A DNA stretch of 64,000 nt from Erythrocercus mccallii (Eukaryota; Chordata; Aves; Passeriformes; Dicruridae): assembly GCA_013397435.1 (NCBI GenBank), contig VZRG01002594.1:30047-94046 (forward strand), written 5' to 3'. The number at the start of each line of letters is the position of its first letter. The stretch's first letter is position 1. Below, one piece after another: positions 1-12,949 of this stretch. Position numbers and translations under genes: made by a program. The notes beneath the pieces are model-generated. The model saw nothing but the letters and a program-made list of their open reading frames with translations, searched no databases and was not told where the DNA came from.

Positions 1-1030
1 GCGGCCCCGGCCGCCACAGCCCTGCCGGGGCTGCTGCATCTCCGTCTGCCCCCAACACCCGCGGGAGAAAAGCAACACAAAAAAACCTCTAAAGGCCGCA
101 TGTAGCAAAAGGGGGAAAACCCCGAAACCAAATACAGAAAAGGTTAAAAAGGCACAAAGCGCTTGTGGCTCCCCCCTGGCGGCCCGGAGCCCGCGGGGCT
201 CTTGGAAAGGCCGCGCAGAGCCCGGGAGGGAGGGAATGAGGGAACGGCATTGGAGCCTTCAGCTCCGGGGAGGAGCTGTGAGCAGGAAATGCGGTCCTGT
301 TCCTGCCGTCTGCAGGACGTTCCCCATTGGAGCTGCGAACCGAGCGGGGCTTGGGGGTTTCTGGAGGATAAAACTCAACAGCGCGGAGCCGCCGCGGCTT
401 CCCGGGGAGCGGGCGCGGCCACCCGGGACGCTGTGTCCCGCCGGAACCATTTCGCGGGGACGCAGCACACAGGTTCCGCCTGCGGGCTCTTTGTTCGGGT
501 GCGCCCAGGGCGGTTCCGCACGGCTGGGGCCGAGCGCAGCCCCGAGGCGGCTTTTCCGGCAGCGGGAATTCTCCAGTGGAGACTGCCCGGATTTACCGCG
601 TTTGTAAACTCTCACTCGGGGGTTACCCCGCGGCGGCCTGCGGACTTTCCGCGGCTCTTCCGCTGCCTCTCCCCGTCTCAGTGGCCGCAATGCATTTTTC
701 GGTCCATGCTCCCTCCCCCCCGGGCGGCGCCTTCCCGGGAGTTGTGCTTGTTTCTCCGTTTGTTTCTGTGCGATCCCCGCGCTCTCGCCGCGGGTCCCGC
801 TCCGGCGGCCGCTTCCTATCTCTGTGTGTTTTGTGCCGTCGCGCGGCCGGCTGGGGCTGCAGCCGGAGCCTTTAGCTACCTTGTGTATTCGCCGCTTGAA
901 TTTCGTTTCGCTGCGGACCGTTCCTTCGCGGCTTTGCGTATTCCGTCTCTCGAGTCCCGGCTCAGCCTGGCCCGCCTCCTTTTCCATGGCAGCCTCGGCC
1001 GTCGCCTCCCGCGATCGCGTCGAGCCACCA
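1..1030. promoter_or_regulatory. CpG island, probable promoter of a neighbouring gene
   Basis: The first kilobase is far richer in G+C and CpG than the rest of the window, with many GGCCGC, CGCGG and CCGCC elements and T-rich/GC-rich stretches typical of promoters and 5' UTRs. The change to AT-rich DNA near 1030 is abrupt. Long open frames on both strands here (for example 163-1053 plus and 259-987 minus) follow from low stop-codon frequency and match no family. I see no convincing first exon with a splice donor, so neither direction nor gene is assigned. In human, KLHL8 follows AFF1, but no BTB or kelch sequence is visible here. Confidence 0.6.
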
Positions 1031-1038
1031 GAGATTGC

Positions 1039-1092
1039 AATAAATCAGCCTAGACTCCATTTTCTTCATGTGGGAAAAGCTAATTCTTTATT
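1039..1092. other. Poly(A)-signal hexamers on both strands at the island edge
   Basis: AATAAA occurs on the plus strand at 1039-1044 and on the minus strand at 1087-1092, just outside the CpG island. Either could end a short transcript or be chance. No transcript can be assigned. Confidence 0.3.
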
Positions 1093-1499
1093 CACATCAC
1101 TTATTTGATACAGTTTTCACAGCCCTCGTGTGCAGTACCTATTGCCTGGTAGTTTTCTTACCACTTCGTTTTTTTGGTAAAAGGTGATTTATGTGAACGT
1201 GCTAAGATTCAGGTTGTTTACGTTTTTCCTTTATGGGTTCTCCTGGAACAGTGTTATTGTTTACACAGATGCACTTGTTTTGCAACCCAAGAATAGGTTG
1301 TTGTGTTAAGGAACCTTTCATACCAAGATTGTTTTCACATGGGAACTTGCAAATTGTTTAACTACACTTAGAAGAGATGACAGGCTAGCTATTAATTTAG
1401 TAGAGCAGGCCTGATTTTATGAGGCCTTTCTTTTATAATTCTTCTACCTGTCCCAACAGCTTATATTGGGTGAAGGGTGGCGAGGGGGGACAGTGCTCA

Positions 1500-1850
1500 G
1501 TGATTTTTGAGGGGTCAGGGTGTTGGAGTAGATTCCTGAGGACTGGTAGCCAGCAAGGATTTATGATAACCCAACCTTCACCAACCCATCAGCCTTTTCC
1601 AATGTAATGTCTGGCTTGGTGGAAGAGCAGAGTCATTTACCTCAACTGTAGCAAGGCTCTTGACTGTTTCCCAAAGCATCCTCATGGGTGAGCTGGTAAA
1701 ATACAGACTGAAAATGAGTTGAGAACTAGCTGAGGCACCAGCCTCAGGAGGTTGGGATCAGCAGCCCTGGGTCCAGCTGGAAGTCAAGGGGGTCAGTTCT
1801 GGGGCTATGTTGGTGCAGAACTGAAAATGTGAAATGTGTTGTGCCCCTTG
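1500..1850 (+). mobile_element. Decayed CR1 LINE fragment, reverse-transcriptase region
   Basis: Around 1630-1690 a plus-strand frame reads VIYLNCSKALD, the counterpart of the CR1 reverse-transcriptase motif YLDFSKAFDTVSH. The next part, including the TGGxxNWL-like and CxAGGS-like regions, is recognisable only at DNA level and is frame-shifted. It is an old 5'-truncated copy; the limits are approximate. Confidence 0.7.
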
Positions 1851-4800
1851 ATGGCCATCTGACAACTCTGTGTCCCTACACAAGGGTGGTGCAAGGGGAC
1901 AGAAACTGAGTCCGTGCCCAGGGCACAACCAAACTAGCTCAGGATTTAACAGCACAGATCATTTCAAGTAAAGGTTGCTAGGGGTCACAGGGGACCTGTG
2001 TGGCAGAAAGTCTCAAGCTGATTGTAAACCAAGAGAATAGAATAAAGGGATGCCAGCCAGCTGTGGGAGCTGGTGACAAAGACAAGAGGCTCTGGAGCTG
2101 ACCCTTGACACTGGCAGCTGCATTGCCTGGCACAGAACCTCTCCTCTTGCTTCAAGAGAAAGGCTGGGAACAACTGCTGGTGCCAGCAGGGGTTTGGGGG
2201 AGAAGCCAAGCCAAGCTGCATTTCCATCAGAATTTATTTACTCACAGATCAGATGAGATACAAACCAGGGAGCTCAGCGTGGCAGTGGGCACTAGAACTG
2301 AGGGGTTTGTGCCTGTTCATGCAGCAGAGGAGGGTGTTTGAGACCATGGCTGCTTGTGGGGGCAAGTAAGAATCACAAACCTGCTTGTTGTAGTGCTTGG
2401 AAGCAAGGGCATCATTCATTGTTCTCAGGACAGCTGAAGGTGCAATCTCAGCCGCCCTGCTTTTCCCCTTGATTGGAATGTAGGTGAAGTGAAGGTCCAG
2501 CCACCTTCTCTAGTATGTTTTGATAAAGAAGTATAGCACTCTGATGTAACCATTTCTTTGACTAATTCTGGGAAGTGTCTTAATTTAGGATAATATATGC
2601 TTTTTTATATTAAAAGAATGTCCCACGTGACACAGTGTTCACACAGCAGTGTAGTGGACTGTTTGCCCAAATTCTGCAAAAAGCAGTCCCTGAGGTGGAC
2701 AGTTTTGAGCAGGAATTGTACACACACATTTTGGACTGAAAATTATCCTCTACAGTGCAAAACACAGACAGACACGCAGACAAATCCTCCAGCACCCCGC
2801 CTCTTCTTTTTCCTATGAAATGCAAACTCCAGTAGCTGTTCAATGTTAATAAACATACAGAGAATATGGGGTTAAATAAACCTTTCTGCAACTTGGTGAC
2901 TGGGAATATTGAGCATCCTAACTCTCTGTTAGCTTTAATGCAATTTGAGATTGAAATTCAGATGAATGATACAAAAAAAGATAATTCAGTGATAAAATCA
3001 TCTATGCCTGTAACGCCAGTTGTTTCTAAATGAGACTGAGGTGTTTGTGTATATAGAAGCAGTGTGTTGACTACGAGTTGTAGAGATTAACAGTTCCTTA
3101 TGCTTTGAGTGTGTTGGAGGGAATTTTTGATTTTAAATGTAGATCATGTTTTTATATATGTATATATACCATATGGACTATCAGAAATCTGCAGTGAGAG
3201 TAGCAAAATAATACTGACTTATGTCTGTTATATCTGTATATCTATATCATTTTACACATCCTCTGTGAAAGTGATCCAGTGGGTCTGTAGAATTTCCAAA
3301 AAATACTAAATACAACATAAAGCAAATATCATTATAAATCCAATACTAACGTGTTTACACATTCCTTTATATTTTTGCAGTAGTTCATAGAAAGGAGAGT
3401 AACAGCTGATAAACGATAGCTTCTAATATTCTTCTCTTAAAATAAAATATTTATCTTAAGACTAAGTTAAATGAAGTAATGGATGACACATTCAACAATG
3501 CACACTGAATTAATTTATTAACCCTGAAGAAGGAAGCCACTGCAGAAGGAAATTAACACAACCCACACTGGAGGGCAGTGCTGGCTGCCAGGATTACTGT
3601 CAATTCCTGTTCACCCAGAGAGGTTTGTGCAGCTTGGGCTTTGGAAAGACTGCGTGTCCCATTAGGGGCTTCTGTGTTTTGGAAAGTTAAATCTACAGGC
3701 CTCACATGCTTAGATATCTTCTGTGAATATTATTTTTTTTCCTTTCAGGAGGACCTTCAGTGTGAGCATTGTCTTTATCCATGGCAGTATCTGAAAGATT
3801 TTTGTGAAATGTGGCACAAGCCACTATCTTGTAGCTTCACTCATGGACTTCAACCTATATTTAACACAACTTATGTATGAAATAAATCACTTCCAGGTAC
3901 AAATTATTTGGAGGAGCATTTTGATACATGTGAGGAACCAGATAGATTGTAGTAACACAATCTCAGGTAGAAGGGAAAACCCTTATTTGTTCCAGCTGAA
4001 ACAAGTTGTCCTGCTAAACATCAAATGTCTGCAAAACAGCTGAAAAAAAAAGGTATTTATGAAAGATTAATATTAATGAGAGAATGTTATCAGCTCAGTA
4101 TTGCCACTTCTCCTGTTTCCTTCTGAAACCAAATTGCAACATGTAGAATGATCACACTTAACTGCCTTAATGTCATCTTGTATCATTGTGTGCCCAAGGC
4201 AATGAACTTTCAGCTTAGTAACAAAGTTTTAACAATTCCAGCCTTCCATATAAGCTAGAAGGGTACAAAAGAATATATAATATAAAGAATTTATTAAGGT
4301 AAATATCGTGGTATATAAGCTCATGTTTAAAGGGGAATGTCAGCATTTAGAAGAGGAAATAAAAATTCAAGAACATAAATACCTTTATCAGAGAAAAATG
4401 TGCAGCTAAGAAGCAAAACAGTTTATTTAGCAAACATTATTGTTACAAAAGTAGTAACTCTCATACTAAAAAAATAAACCAGAAACCAAAATGGGAGTAA
4501 ACATCTTCTTCTTTGGCTTTATCAGCTGATGACTCATGGTTGATTTCCTCCTCCCTAGACGTGTCACACATGATTTATGCTTCTCAGCCTGCAAGTCAGA
4601 GGCAGGTGAAAATCTCTGCTGAACATGTTGTACTTGGATATTTGTCTGCAGCTCTCTTGCCTGCCTCTACCAACAAACAAAGTGGCATTTCCAGGAAATG
4701 GGCCAGTGTAGCTTTTGCAGTATTTTTATTAGTTGTGTAAAGAGGTTGAGAAGGATATTCTCAGTAGCAGTAACAATTTTTTCCTTCAAACATTTTGCAT

Positions 4801-7800
4801 TGCTGTGAGTGGCTATGATACAGGAATACACACATTTACATATCAACCTGGCAGCCAGTACTACTTACACCTTCTCATAGCTGTGATGTTGATGGTTTAT
4901 TTTCACCCTTGGTAGCATTTTGTGAAGGTGTCAGTGCCAATATCAATTTCTCTCAGCAGCAGGATTCTCTGTAAATAGAATCAAGCAGAATCAGTCATAA
5001 ATAAGGGGGTTTTTTTGGGTTTTTTTAGAAACAATTTGTGAGATCATGACTTTTCTACCCTTTTCCCAGTCAGACTATTTTGAGACCTATCAAGTGAGCA
5101 GTGGAGAAATACAGTGAAGATTTTCGAGGTAACACTTCACATTCTGTTAATACACAGGGTTTTGGTAGCATTTGTTACTATAAGAGGCTTTTTAAATAGC
5201 TTTTTTCTTTTTAATATAACAGCTCAAGAGGTTACCATGTTTCTATTCTCCTGTTGCTTTTGGTGAGCATTGTAATGTAAGACCTTAAAGATCTGTGTCC
5301 ATCAGGAATGGACAGAGTACACTGGCAGTTATTCACTGTTTTAGATGGAGATTCTGTCTTCCCCAAATTCAGAAGAGGTGTTCTCTGTCCTCCATGCATA
5401 AAACTGCATTTCAGGTGGCTGCTCATGCTCATTTGGAAATCCTTTCTATCACCTGCACACAGACCTTGGTTCAAGCCTTGGACTAGATCTCTGATTTCTC
5501 TCCTCTCTGATCTTAATTCTTCAAATGCTTTTGCCATTGGAAAGCCCACTTTCAATTGTGAATGAAGATGACTTTCTTTAACAAAAGAAACTTGTGCTCA
5601 CAACAAGACTCCACATGTGAATCTCCTCACCAAGTTCCCCCTTAGCTTATCACGAGCTCTGCCCCCTTCCCTGAGGCAGAAGGGACAGGTCTTGGTGTAA
5701 CCCCAGCTCTGCTGACATCTTGCTTATCTCTTTCCCAAGGCCACTGACTCACGGATAACAAACCCCTGATCCTGGGAACTGATCAGGAAATATAAGCTTC
5801 TCTGACTAAATTAGTCCCAAAATACATCTGAATTTCTTTAAAACAGGTTAATTATCTATCAAGTGCCTTACCTTGTCCTTGTTTCAGTCTTGGCATTAAG
5901 TTTATCTGAATAAATACTCATCCATCAGAAAGAGGACTCACCATTCCTAGTCTGCCACTGTCTCTTGTGTTCTTCTGTGTGGGATCCAAATGCCCTTTTC
6001 TGAACAGTGGACATTCTGGGCTTAGCTGCCTGTATGTCCTGCTGCTTTGTGCTGATGTGCCTTTGAAAATGACAAAATATAGTAAGGAATGTTAGAAGAC
6101 TCTTAAGGGGAATTCTTCTCCATTTCTATACACTAAAACACTCACTTCAGATATCCTAAGAGCAGGGTAATTTCATTCCAGTGGAGTTAATTCAAATGGA
6201 GAACTAAGCTGAAAATGTTTTTAATCTGTTTTACTCTGTTGTGTCTTAGTGTTCCATTTGGATAATTAGGTACAGCTTCCTGAAGGAAATCAGGTGCAGC
6301 CATTAATGGCAATCTGGGTGTCTGCTGATTTCCAGAACAGGTAAAAGAGTAAGAATAAACTGAAGTTTCCAGTAAAGAGAGAACTTTGTTTTTAGGTAAA
6401 TTCCAGCTTTCTGGCTTGTACATATAGAAGTGGTTTCCATATTGAAAAAGCTCTCCACTCCCTGTCCCTGTTGTATTTTGCTTTAATTACTGTGTAATTG
6501 ATTCCTAAAGATAATACCTTCTTTATGGTCACTGCCTGTGTTACAAGTCAGAAAGAAGCCTTTACACTAAGGTAGTCCTGCAGAAAATCTTTTTGATCTT
6601 TTTCAAGTCTAGCTGTAAACAATGAAAGAATCAAATATTCTCAGACTTCAAATGGTCCAGGACAACCTTCCTTTCCTTCATTGTCTGGAGACAAGGCTTT
6701 CATTTTGTAGCCAAATAAGCATCAAAGGATCACAAACTTGGAAACAGCAAGTTATGGAGGATTATGTGGAACGATTGCAATGAACCCTTTTTATTATTAT
6801 TATTATGAGAGTCACTCCTTTGGCAGCTCACAGTTCACCATTTGTAATAGACAGAGACACTGGTAAGTGAAACATCATGGGATTCATTAACTGTAATTTT
6901 ATAGGTTGTAACTAAAACCACTGACATTTTTTCAATACAATACAATTTTCAATACAATGCCTTTTGTTGTACATTATATTAAAAATCATATGTATATCCA
7001 AGAGAGTTTGGTTATGGTTATGTTTCTGTTCACAATGATTAAGGGCAAAATAACATTGCTTTTACCACATAGTTCAACAAATTAACTGCACAGAAAGACT
7101 GGATTCTAATCCAAGAACTATTTCCACGTAAGCAAGGAACAATTGCTAAATACTGCTGAGCCAGCCAACAGAGAACGAGTGTGTGCCAGAAAAGCAACAA
7201 ATGAAACCCTGCCCTGTCCACTGCTGTATGAGCCAGTGGGAACATCACAACTCTGGGTGTTCCTAATGGGGTGCCAGAAATCTTTCTTCTTGTCTGGTGG
7301 TCGGGGAAGATGTAGAGCACGGCTTTGCACAACTGGAAGAAAATGCAATTTTTCTCCTTTAGATAAACTGGAGAACACATGTTTTGCAGAGGCAAGAAGA
7401 GGAAGAAGAATATCAGCATGGGAGTATACAGAATCTTGATTTATGTGACTCCCTTTCAAAGAATAGGAATCCCTTAGGTTCAGTCAGGGCCTCGAAGTAA
7501 CTTCTTATGCAAACCAACCTGAGGTGAAAGCCAATAGAAAATATTTCTTTTAAAAGGCCCTCTAGCTTTTATAGTAAGATCATGACATTTGCAGGGACAG
7601 GTGAGCTGATGTGAGAAGAAAACAGCTTGGTATCACTGCTTGGGGCTTGTCTCTCCCCCTGCAATGTGGCCTAGAACCTGGAAAAAGCATCCTGGCATCT
7701 GCACGGAGAACAGTTCATTCCTCTCTAGAAATTTGTGGTATTTTAGCAAAGCAGAATGCAGAACTGAAGAACCTCTATACTGTAGCCTGAAACCATTAGT

Positions 7801-10800
7801 GAGGATGATTTGGATTAAAACCTTCCTCTCCCTGTTAAGCCAAGCAGAATATAATCAGAAGGGCAGCTGAGCCTTTGCCCTACCATACTGCTTCTTATCT
7901 GTAAGAGCTGGCATTTGTTGGACCTGGACTGAAATGGTTTGGCTGCTAAAGAGGTGGCAGATGACAATTTCTGTAGTTGCTAAGCTCTTAAAACAAATGA
8001 TCATAGCATCAAGTTCCATTGAAATGCTCAACACTGCATCTCAAAAAAGGAAGAGGAATGATTAGTGTTACCCAGCAGAGCATTTGCAGAAATACCATAA
8101 ATAAACCCCTGATGGCACCAGGAGGATTAAACAAAGTCAGCCTTCCTGGGAGAGACAGTGCTTCCCCTCCTGACCGTGAGCTCCTGCTGCTGATAATTCA
8201 CCTGCACTGTACCCTGGTGTGCCAAGCTCTGTTTCACATACATGGACATAGATTAATCAAGAGATTCCCTAAAGCTGAGGAAGTGGACACCAAGCAGTAC
8301 AAGAAACTGTCCACGCCTGCTCCTAACCTCACACCTGCTCCTAACCCCAGGTGAGACAACAATGCCTCCTAATCCATGGGGCTGGGGGTGGTACTTACTC
8401 AAATGCCAAACCCTAAGGTACAGACCTCAGGAAAACAGACAAGGGGAACTCCAGCAGCTTCTCTTCCAAAGACTCTCCCCTGTTTTCTACAGTTCTGTAT
8501 ATAGCCAAACTGATTTCTGTATCCCTTCACTAGACTTACTTGATTCCTCTTCTGTCTTTTTTCTTCAAGTCCCAGGCAAACAACTACTCTAATGGAACAT
8601 GGAAGCTGCTTCGGAAAGTCAAACCTTATGTACCTTCTCAAGAGCTTCCCTTCCCTTCAATGCTGCTGTCCCTAATATGACATCAAATTACTAAGGGCAG
8701 AACTTCATGTCCTTGCATACATTAAATTATTTGAAGGGACACCTCCATGTACAGTTCCAGAAGATATTGAATTATTATTATTATTAATAATAATAATTTT
8801 TTTAATAGCTTTGGCTTCACTTCTGCAATTTGGGTTTTTCCATGATGGCTTTACCATCTTCCCCTGGAATCACTGGCTGCAACAGCTCAGCTGTAGGAGC
8901 AGCTGAGTCTGGGGTCAGGAGTTACCTCACTCAGGATAAGCTCTCTCTGTCCCAGCAGCTCTCACCTCACAGCCCTGTGCAAACAAGGCTCTCAGCTCAG
9001 TTTCTCCCAGCAGCTCCTGCCTCGCAGCCTTACCTGCCATTTCCCTGGAGAGACGACTTCTTGCTCTCAGCTTGAAGAGGCAGTAGTAAGAATTGGGATT
9101 TGAAGCTGTTCCTGTTGATCTACAGGGATGCAAGGGAGAGGAGACATCAGTGTCTAGCCTTTCCCTCCCTTTCAGACAAGCAGAGAATTACCTTGCACAG
9201 ACAGGCTTTCTGACAGGGAATATCACCAAACCCCTGTTCCCTGCCCAGCAGCTGAGAAGGAGCCAGTCAGGGAGCCCTCAGGTACCAGGGCCAGACTGTG
9301 CAGTTGTGCAGCTTTGTCCAAAGGCTACAGGCTCAGGCATTCAATGAAAAAAGGTAGCAAGAAATTAAATTCTGTGACTTGCACATTTTGAGCAGCAGTG
9401 GAAACTCAGTGAGGCTCTTTACCAGTCCAGACAGGAGAACTCCTGGAGCAGGGCCTCTGCAACAAGAATTTCCCATGTAAATTATTAGTTAATGGGATGA
9501 GAAAAACCAACTGATATTGGAGTGTTGTAACCAGCAAACACCACAGCAGCCCAGTTCATCTCTGTGATTCACAGATTCTTTACATTTCTTTCAAAGTACA
9601 GCTGATTCCTGAAAGAATTAATGTAAGAAAAGGCTTCTGCCCATTGATTGGATGGTGAATGAATGTGGTATTAAATCATCTCAAAGAGACACAATCTTAA
9701 AAAAAAAAAATCAACACATCATTGGTAAGATACAAATCATCAATTCCAAGAGCTCCTAATTTGATGAACAAATCAGGGAGATGATTTGTTCACCTCAGTG
9801 ATGAAAAATAATTACCAGATGATATTTTCATGAGAGCAGATTGCTGCAGCTCTGTTGCTCTGACTACCTGTCAGCTGCACAATATTCTTTCACATTTGAT
9901 TGCTACACTGCAACTACATGTCCTAAAATTTTCTCTGAAAAGAGGGAATCCCTTACTAAATTCCGATTTAAGAAAGTTTTCAATCATAACAGTAAGAGCA
10001 CGTTTTGCTGCCTGCCTTCATCTAAGACAAGAGCTACTTACCAGCCTCCTTCCACCTAACCCAGTTCCCCAAGCCTGAATTTCTACAGTCAATGTAGAAA
10101 TAAAATCAGGTTTAATTTCATTTCACTTTTTTTTAGTTTTATTATAGAATTTTCTACTTCCTCACCTTTAAACAAACATTTGTGTTTTAAAGGATATAAG
10201 CTCTTGTATCACATTTTCCCATGCTTACTGCTGAATTTATTAGAATTAATTTGCCCTTGGAGCACTTAAAAAAAGGTATTTAAAAAAAATGTACATTTCT
10301 TTACCAATGTTCTTGCAAACAAGTTTGCCATTTTCCAGTTGCCACCAGTCATTGCACAGTTGTGGTGCCTCTTCTGTCCCACTCACACAGTGCTAAGGAA
10401 CAGGGATGCACCAGTATAGTGTGTGAACTGTGCTGTGTCAGCTACCAAATTGCAGTGTGGGATTTTCTGTTTTCCAGGGCAAATCTTGCCCTTATATAAA
10501 ATAACAGCAGGGGGAAGTAATAGCTCTGTCTGGAGTGATGCTTCTCCATCGGCTACAGAAACACAACGAACTGTTTGCCTCTTGTTTAATAATCATCACA
10601 GAAAACCCACTGGCTGTCAAAGGGCAGGTTTAGTGTGCTAAAATAAATGCTGTGCCCGTGATCTGCAAATTTCTCTTTCACCTCAGCCAGACTGTTTAGT
10701 CTAATCTACTATCTGCACTCAGCTTACTATTCCACTTAGCACTGAATATAATCAAAGTATATAATCAAAGCTCATTTCTCCTAGCTGTGTGGGAGGAAAA

Positions 10801-12830
10801 TCTTAGAAAAGGTTTTGTGTATTGACTAATGTCCCCCAAGTTCTGATCTGCACCGTATTTCATGTCCTGGGCTGGAGCCCAGCTACCTTTTGCCCACAGC
10901 CTCCCTGGTCCAAAAGATTCCAATGACTTCCAAGGCACTATATTGTCTAAGTAATTCCTCCTTTACAGCCGTTAAGCTGACAACGTTTTCTGGTTCTTTC
11001 AAATGAAAATTTAAACAAAGACTTGAATTTACCACAGCTATAGTTTCCACGTGAAAAGGTACAAGAGGCATCTGGGAAAAACCCCACATGGAACAAGTGA
11101 AAAACAGATGCATTTTATTACTTGGAAACTGAAAAAAAAAAAAAACCTGAACTATTTTTTCCATTTACAAGTATTTCTTTATATGCAACTGGCCTGCAGT
11201 AAAATCAAGATTTCACTAAACAATCTACAAGTTTTGCAAATGCCTCTGACAGTGTAAAACACAGCATTAATGCTGCAACATAAAGGCTAGACCCAAAAAC
11301 CCCTTAACCTCAGCAATACTGAGCTGGAGAGGAGGAAAACCCAGCAGGAACTCTGGGAACCTCACACCTTGACAAAATACATCACAAAGTAGCAGTGAGT
11401 GCACGCTGCTCTTGTAACAAGTTTTAGGAACACAAAGGTTATGGAAACATATTCAGAAAGGTTGATGATAGCCCAGGAACAGTGTTGGTTTTCTATGACA
11501 GGGGTTGCTGAAACTGCAATTAATGTAAGGAAAGCACAGGCTGCCAAGGGGCTATTTTAGTGTTTGGAGAGCAGCACAGGGCTGAGAAAGTGCAATTGAT
11601 TTTAACTCAGCTGTTTTGCCAAAAATGACATTTATCTTTGAAAAGGATAAACCAAGCCAAAGACAGAATGCAAGCTCATCTATAATCAATAACAAATCTC
11701 AAATTAAATAGGGTGGCAAAATTAGGTTTGGACAATAAAGACTCGACTATTAAAGAACCAACAACAAAGTATTATTGGAAAAATACTTTTGTCTGTGTTA
11801 GCCCGGGGGGGCCACTGCCCTGGGCAGAAAGCCATGCAGGGCAGCTAACACTTGCTACAGCCCCACATCCTGCCTGGCTTTTGGATGCCCTCCCTGCTGG
11901 CATGTTCAACCCCATTTCCATCCAACCCCCAAAATTAACCCCCCCGCTTTGCCCCAGCCCTGCACTGACAACAGTGCAGGAGTGCACAATGCACAGCACC
12001 TGTAACAGCAGCATTTCCAGAGGGTATTAAACCAGGTGTCTGTACCCTCTACAATTTACACAGTACATGAGAAAACCACATCCATTATTAGCAGACATCT
12101 GGGGGCAATGCTTGTTGCAGAATAGACCTGAATCACACACACAGATCATATCCCAATAGCGCACAGAGATGCCAAAGCCATTCTTCCAAGGAAGAGCTAC
12201 ATTGTCTGACAGAAAAAAAAAGTGGGAAAAGTCTCCAACAAGAAGTGCAAGGCCGATGCAGAGATCCCCTTGCACAACCGCTGCTACCACAGGGCATGAA
12301 ATCCTGTGAGATTCCCTGAGGGAAATCCTCCTCACAGCCCTTCAGAAACCAATCCACAAACTGAGCCCTACAACACCTTTGTGGCAAACACAGAGCAGGA
12401 CCCTTAAGTCACCACTTCTGTGCTTTGTCTCTTGGTTTTCTATTTTACCTTGTTAGACTGCCTGAAACCAGCCCGTGGGATGTTCCTATCAGGAAGTGCT
12501 CAGAGCCAGGCTCTGCTGGCTTCAGCAGCTGGCCCAGAACAGCCGCCTCCCCCGCATCAGATTTGGGAGGGTAGGAGGAACATGTCCCAAGTTGTGACAC
12601 TCCTGCCACTCTGAGCATCTACATTTGCACTGCTTCTGGTCATTAAGTAAAGGGCAAGGGGGGACAAACAGGGCAGCAAAGGGAACAAGAGACTTCTTGT
12701 ACAGAAGTTCATACCTAAACCTCATTCAGAAGGGAAACACTAAGGCCATTCAGAGAAAAGCTACACTAGAATTTCTCTGCAAGAAGCAGAGAACACAAGG
12801 ACTCTTGAAACACCTCATAACAAACATTCA
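1851..12830. other. Intergenic interval with no recognisable gene
   Basis: About 11 kb of AT-rich DNA between the CR1 remnant and the end of AFF1. I see only short unrelated open frames, TTA-type microsatellites (6788-6806 and 8771-8806) and A- or T-rich runs. One strong-looking splice acceptor occurs at 3731-3749. No coding sequence resembling the expected neighbour is visible. Confidence 0.5.
8771..8806. repeat. TTA/TAA inverted microsatellite
   Basis: A run of ATT units meets a run of AAT units at an ATTAAT centre, giving a near-perfect palindrome able to form an AT-only hairpin. It is simple sequence in intergenic DNA. Confidence 0.8.
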
Positions 12831-12843
12831 TTTATTGTTTATT
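12831..12843 (-). terminator. Candidate tandem polyadenylation signals for AFF1
   Basis: Two AATAAA hexamers on the minus strand at 12838-12843 and 12831-12836. They are followed downstream by a GT-rich stretch (tgtttgttatgaggtg) suited to a downstream element. This places the 3' UTR at about 3.0 kb. The match is by motif only. Confidence 0.4.
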
Positions 12844-12943
12844 TCCCCCATATGAATCAACCATCTCAGAAATTCCATCACACACAGGGCAGGAAAAGGT
12901 TATATACAAGAGGGACATACATCCTCAAAATAAGATGTACAGA

Positions 12944-12949
12944 TTTATT
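12944..12949 (-). terminator. Alternative AFF1 polyadenylation signal
   Basis: A single AATAAA on the minus strand about 100 bases upstream, in the transcript direction, of the tandem pair. T/G-rich sequence follows. It could be a proximal alternative site. Confidence 0.3.

Noticed and set aside
163..1053. 296-codon plus-strand open frame and a 242-codon minus-strand frame in the CpG island
   Set aside because: Overlapping long frames on both strands are expected in GC-rich DNA with few stops. The composition is Arg/Ala/Pro/Ser-rich without any domain.
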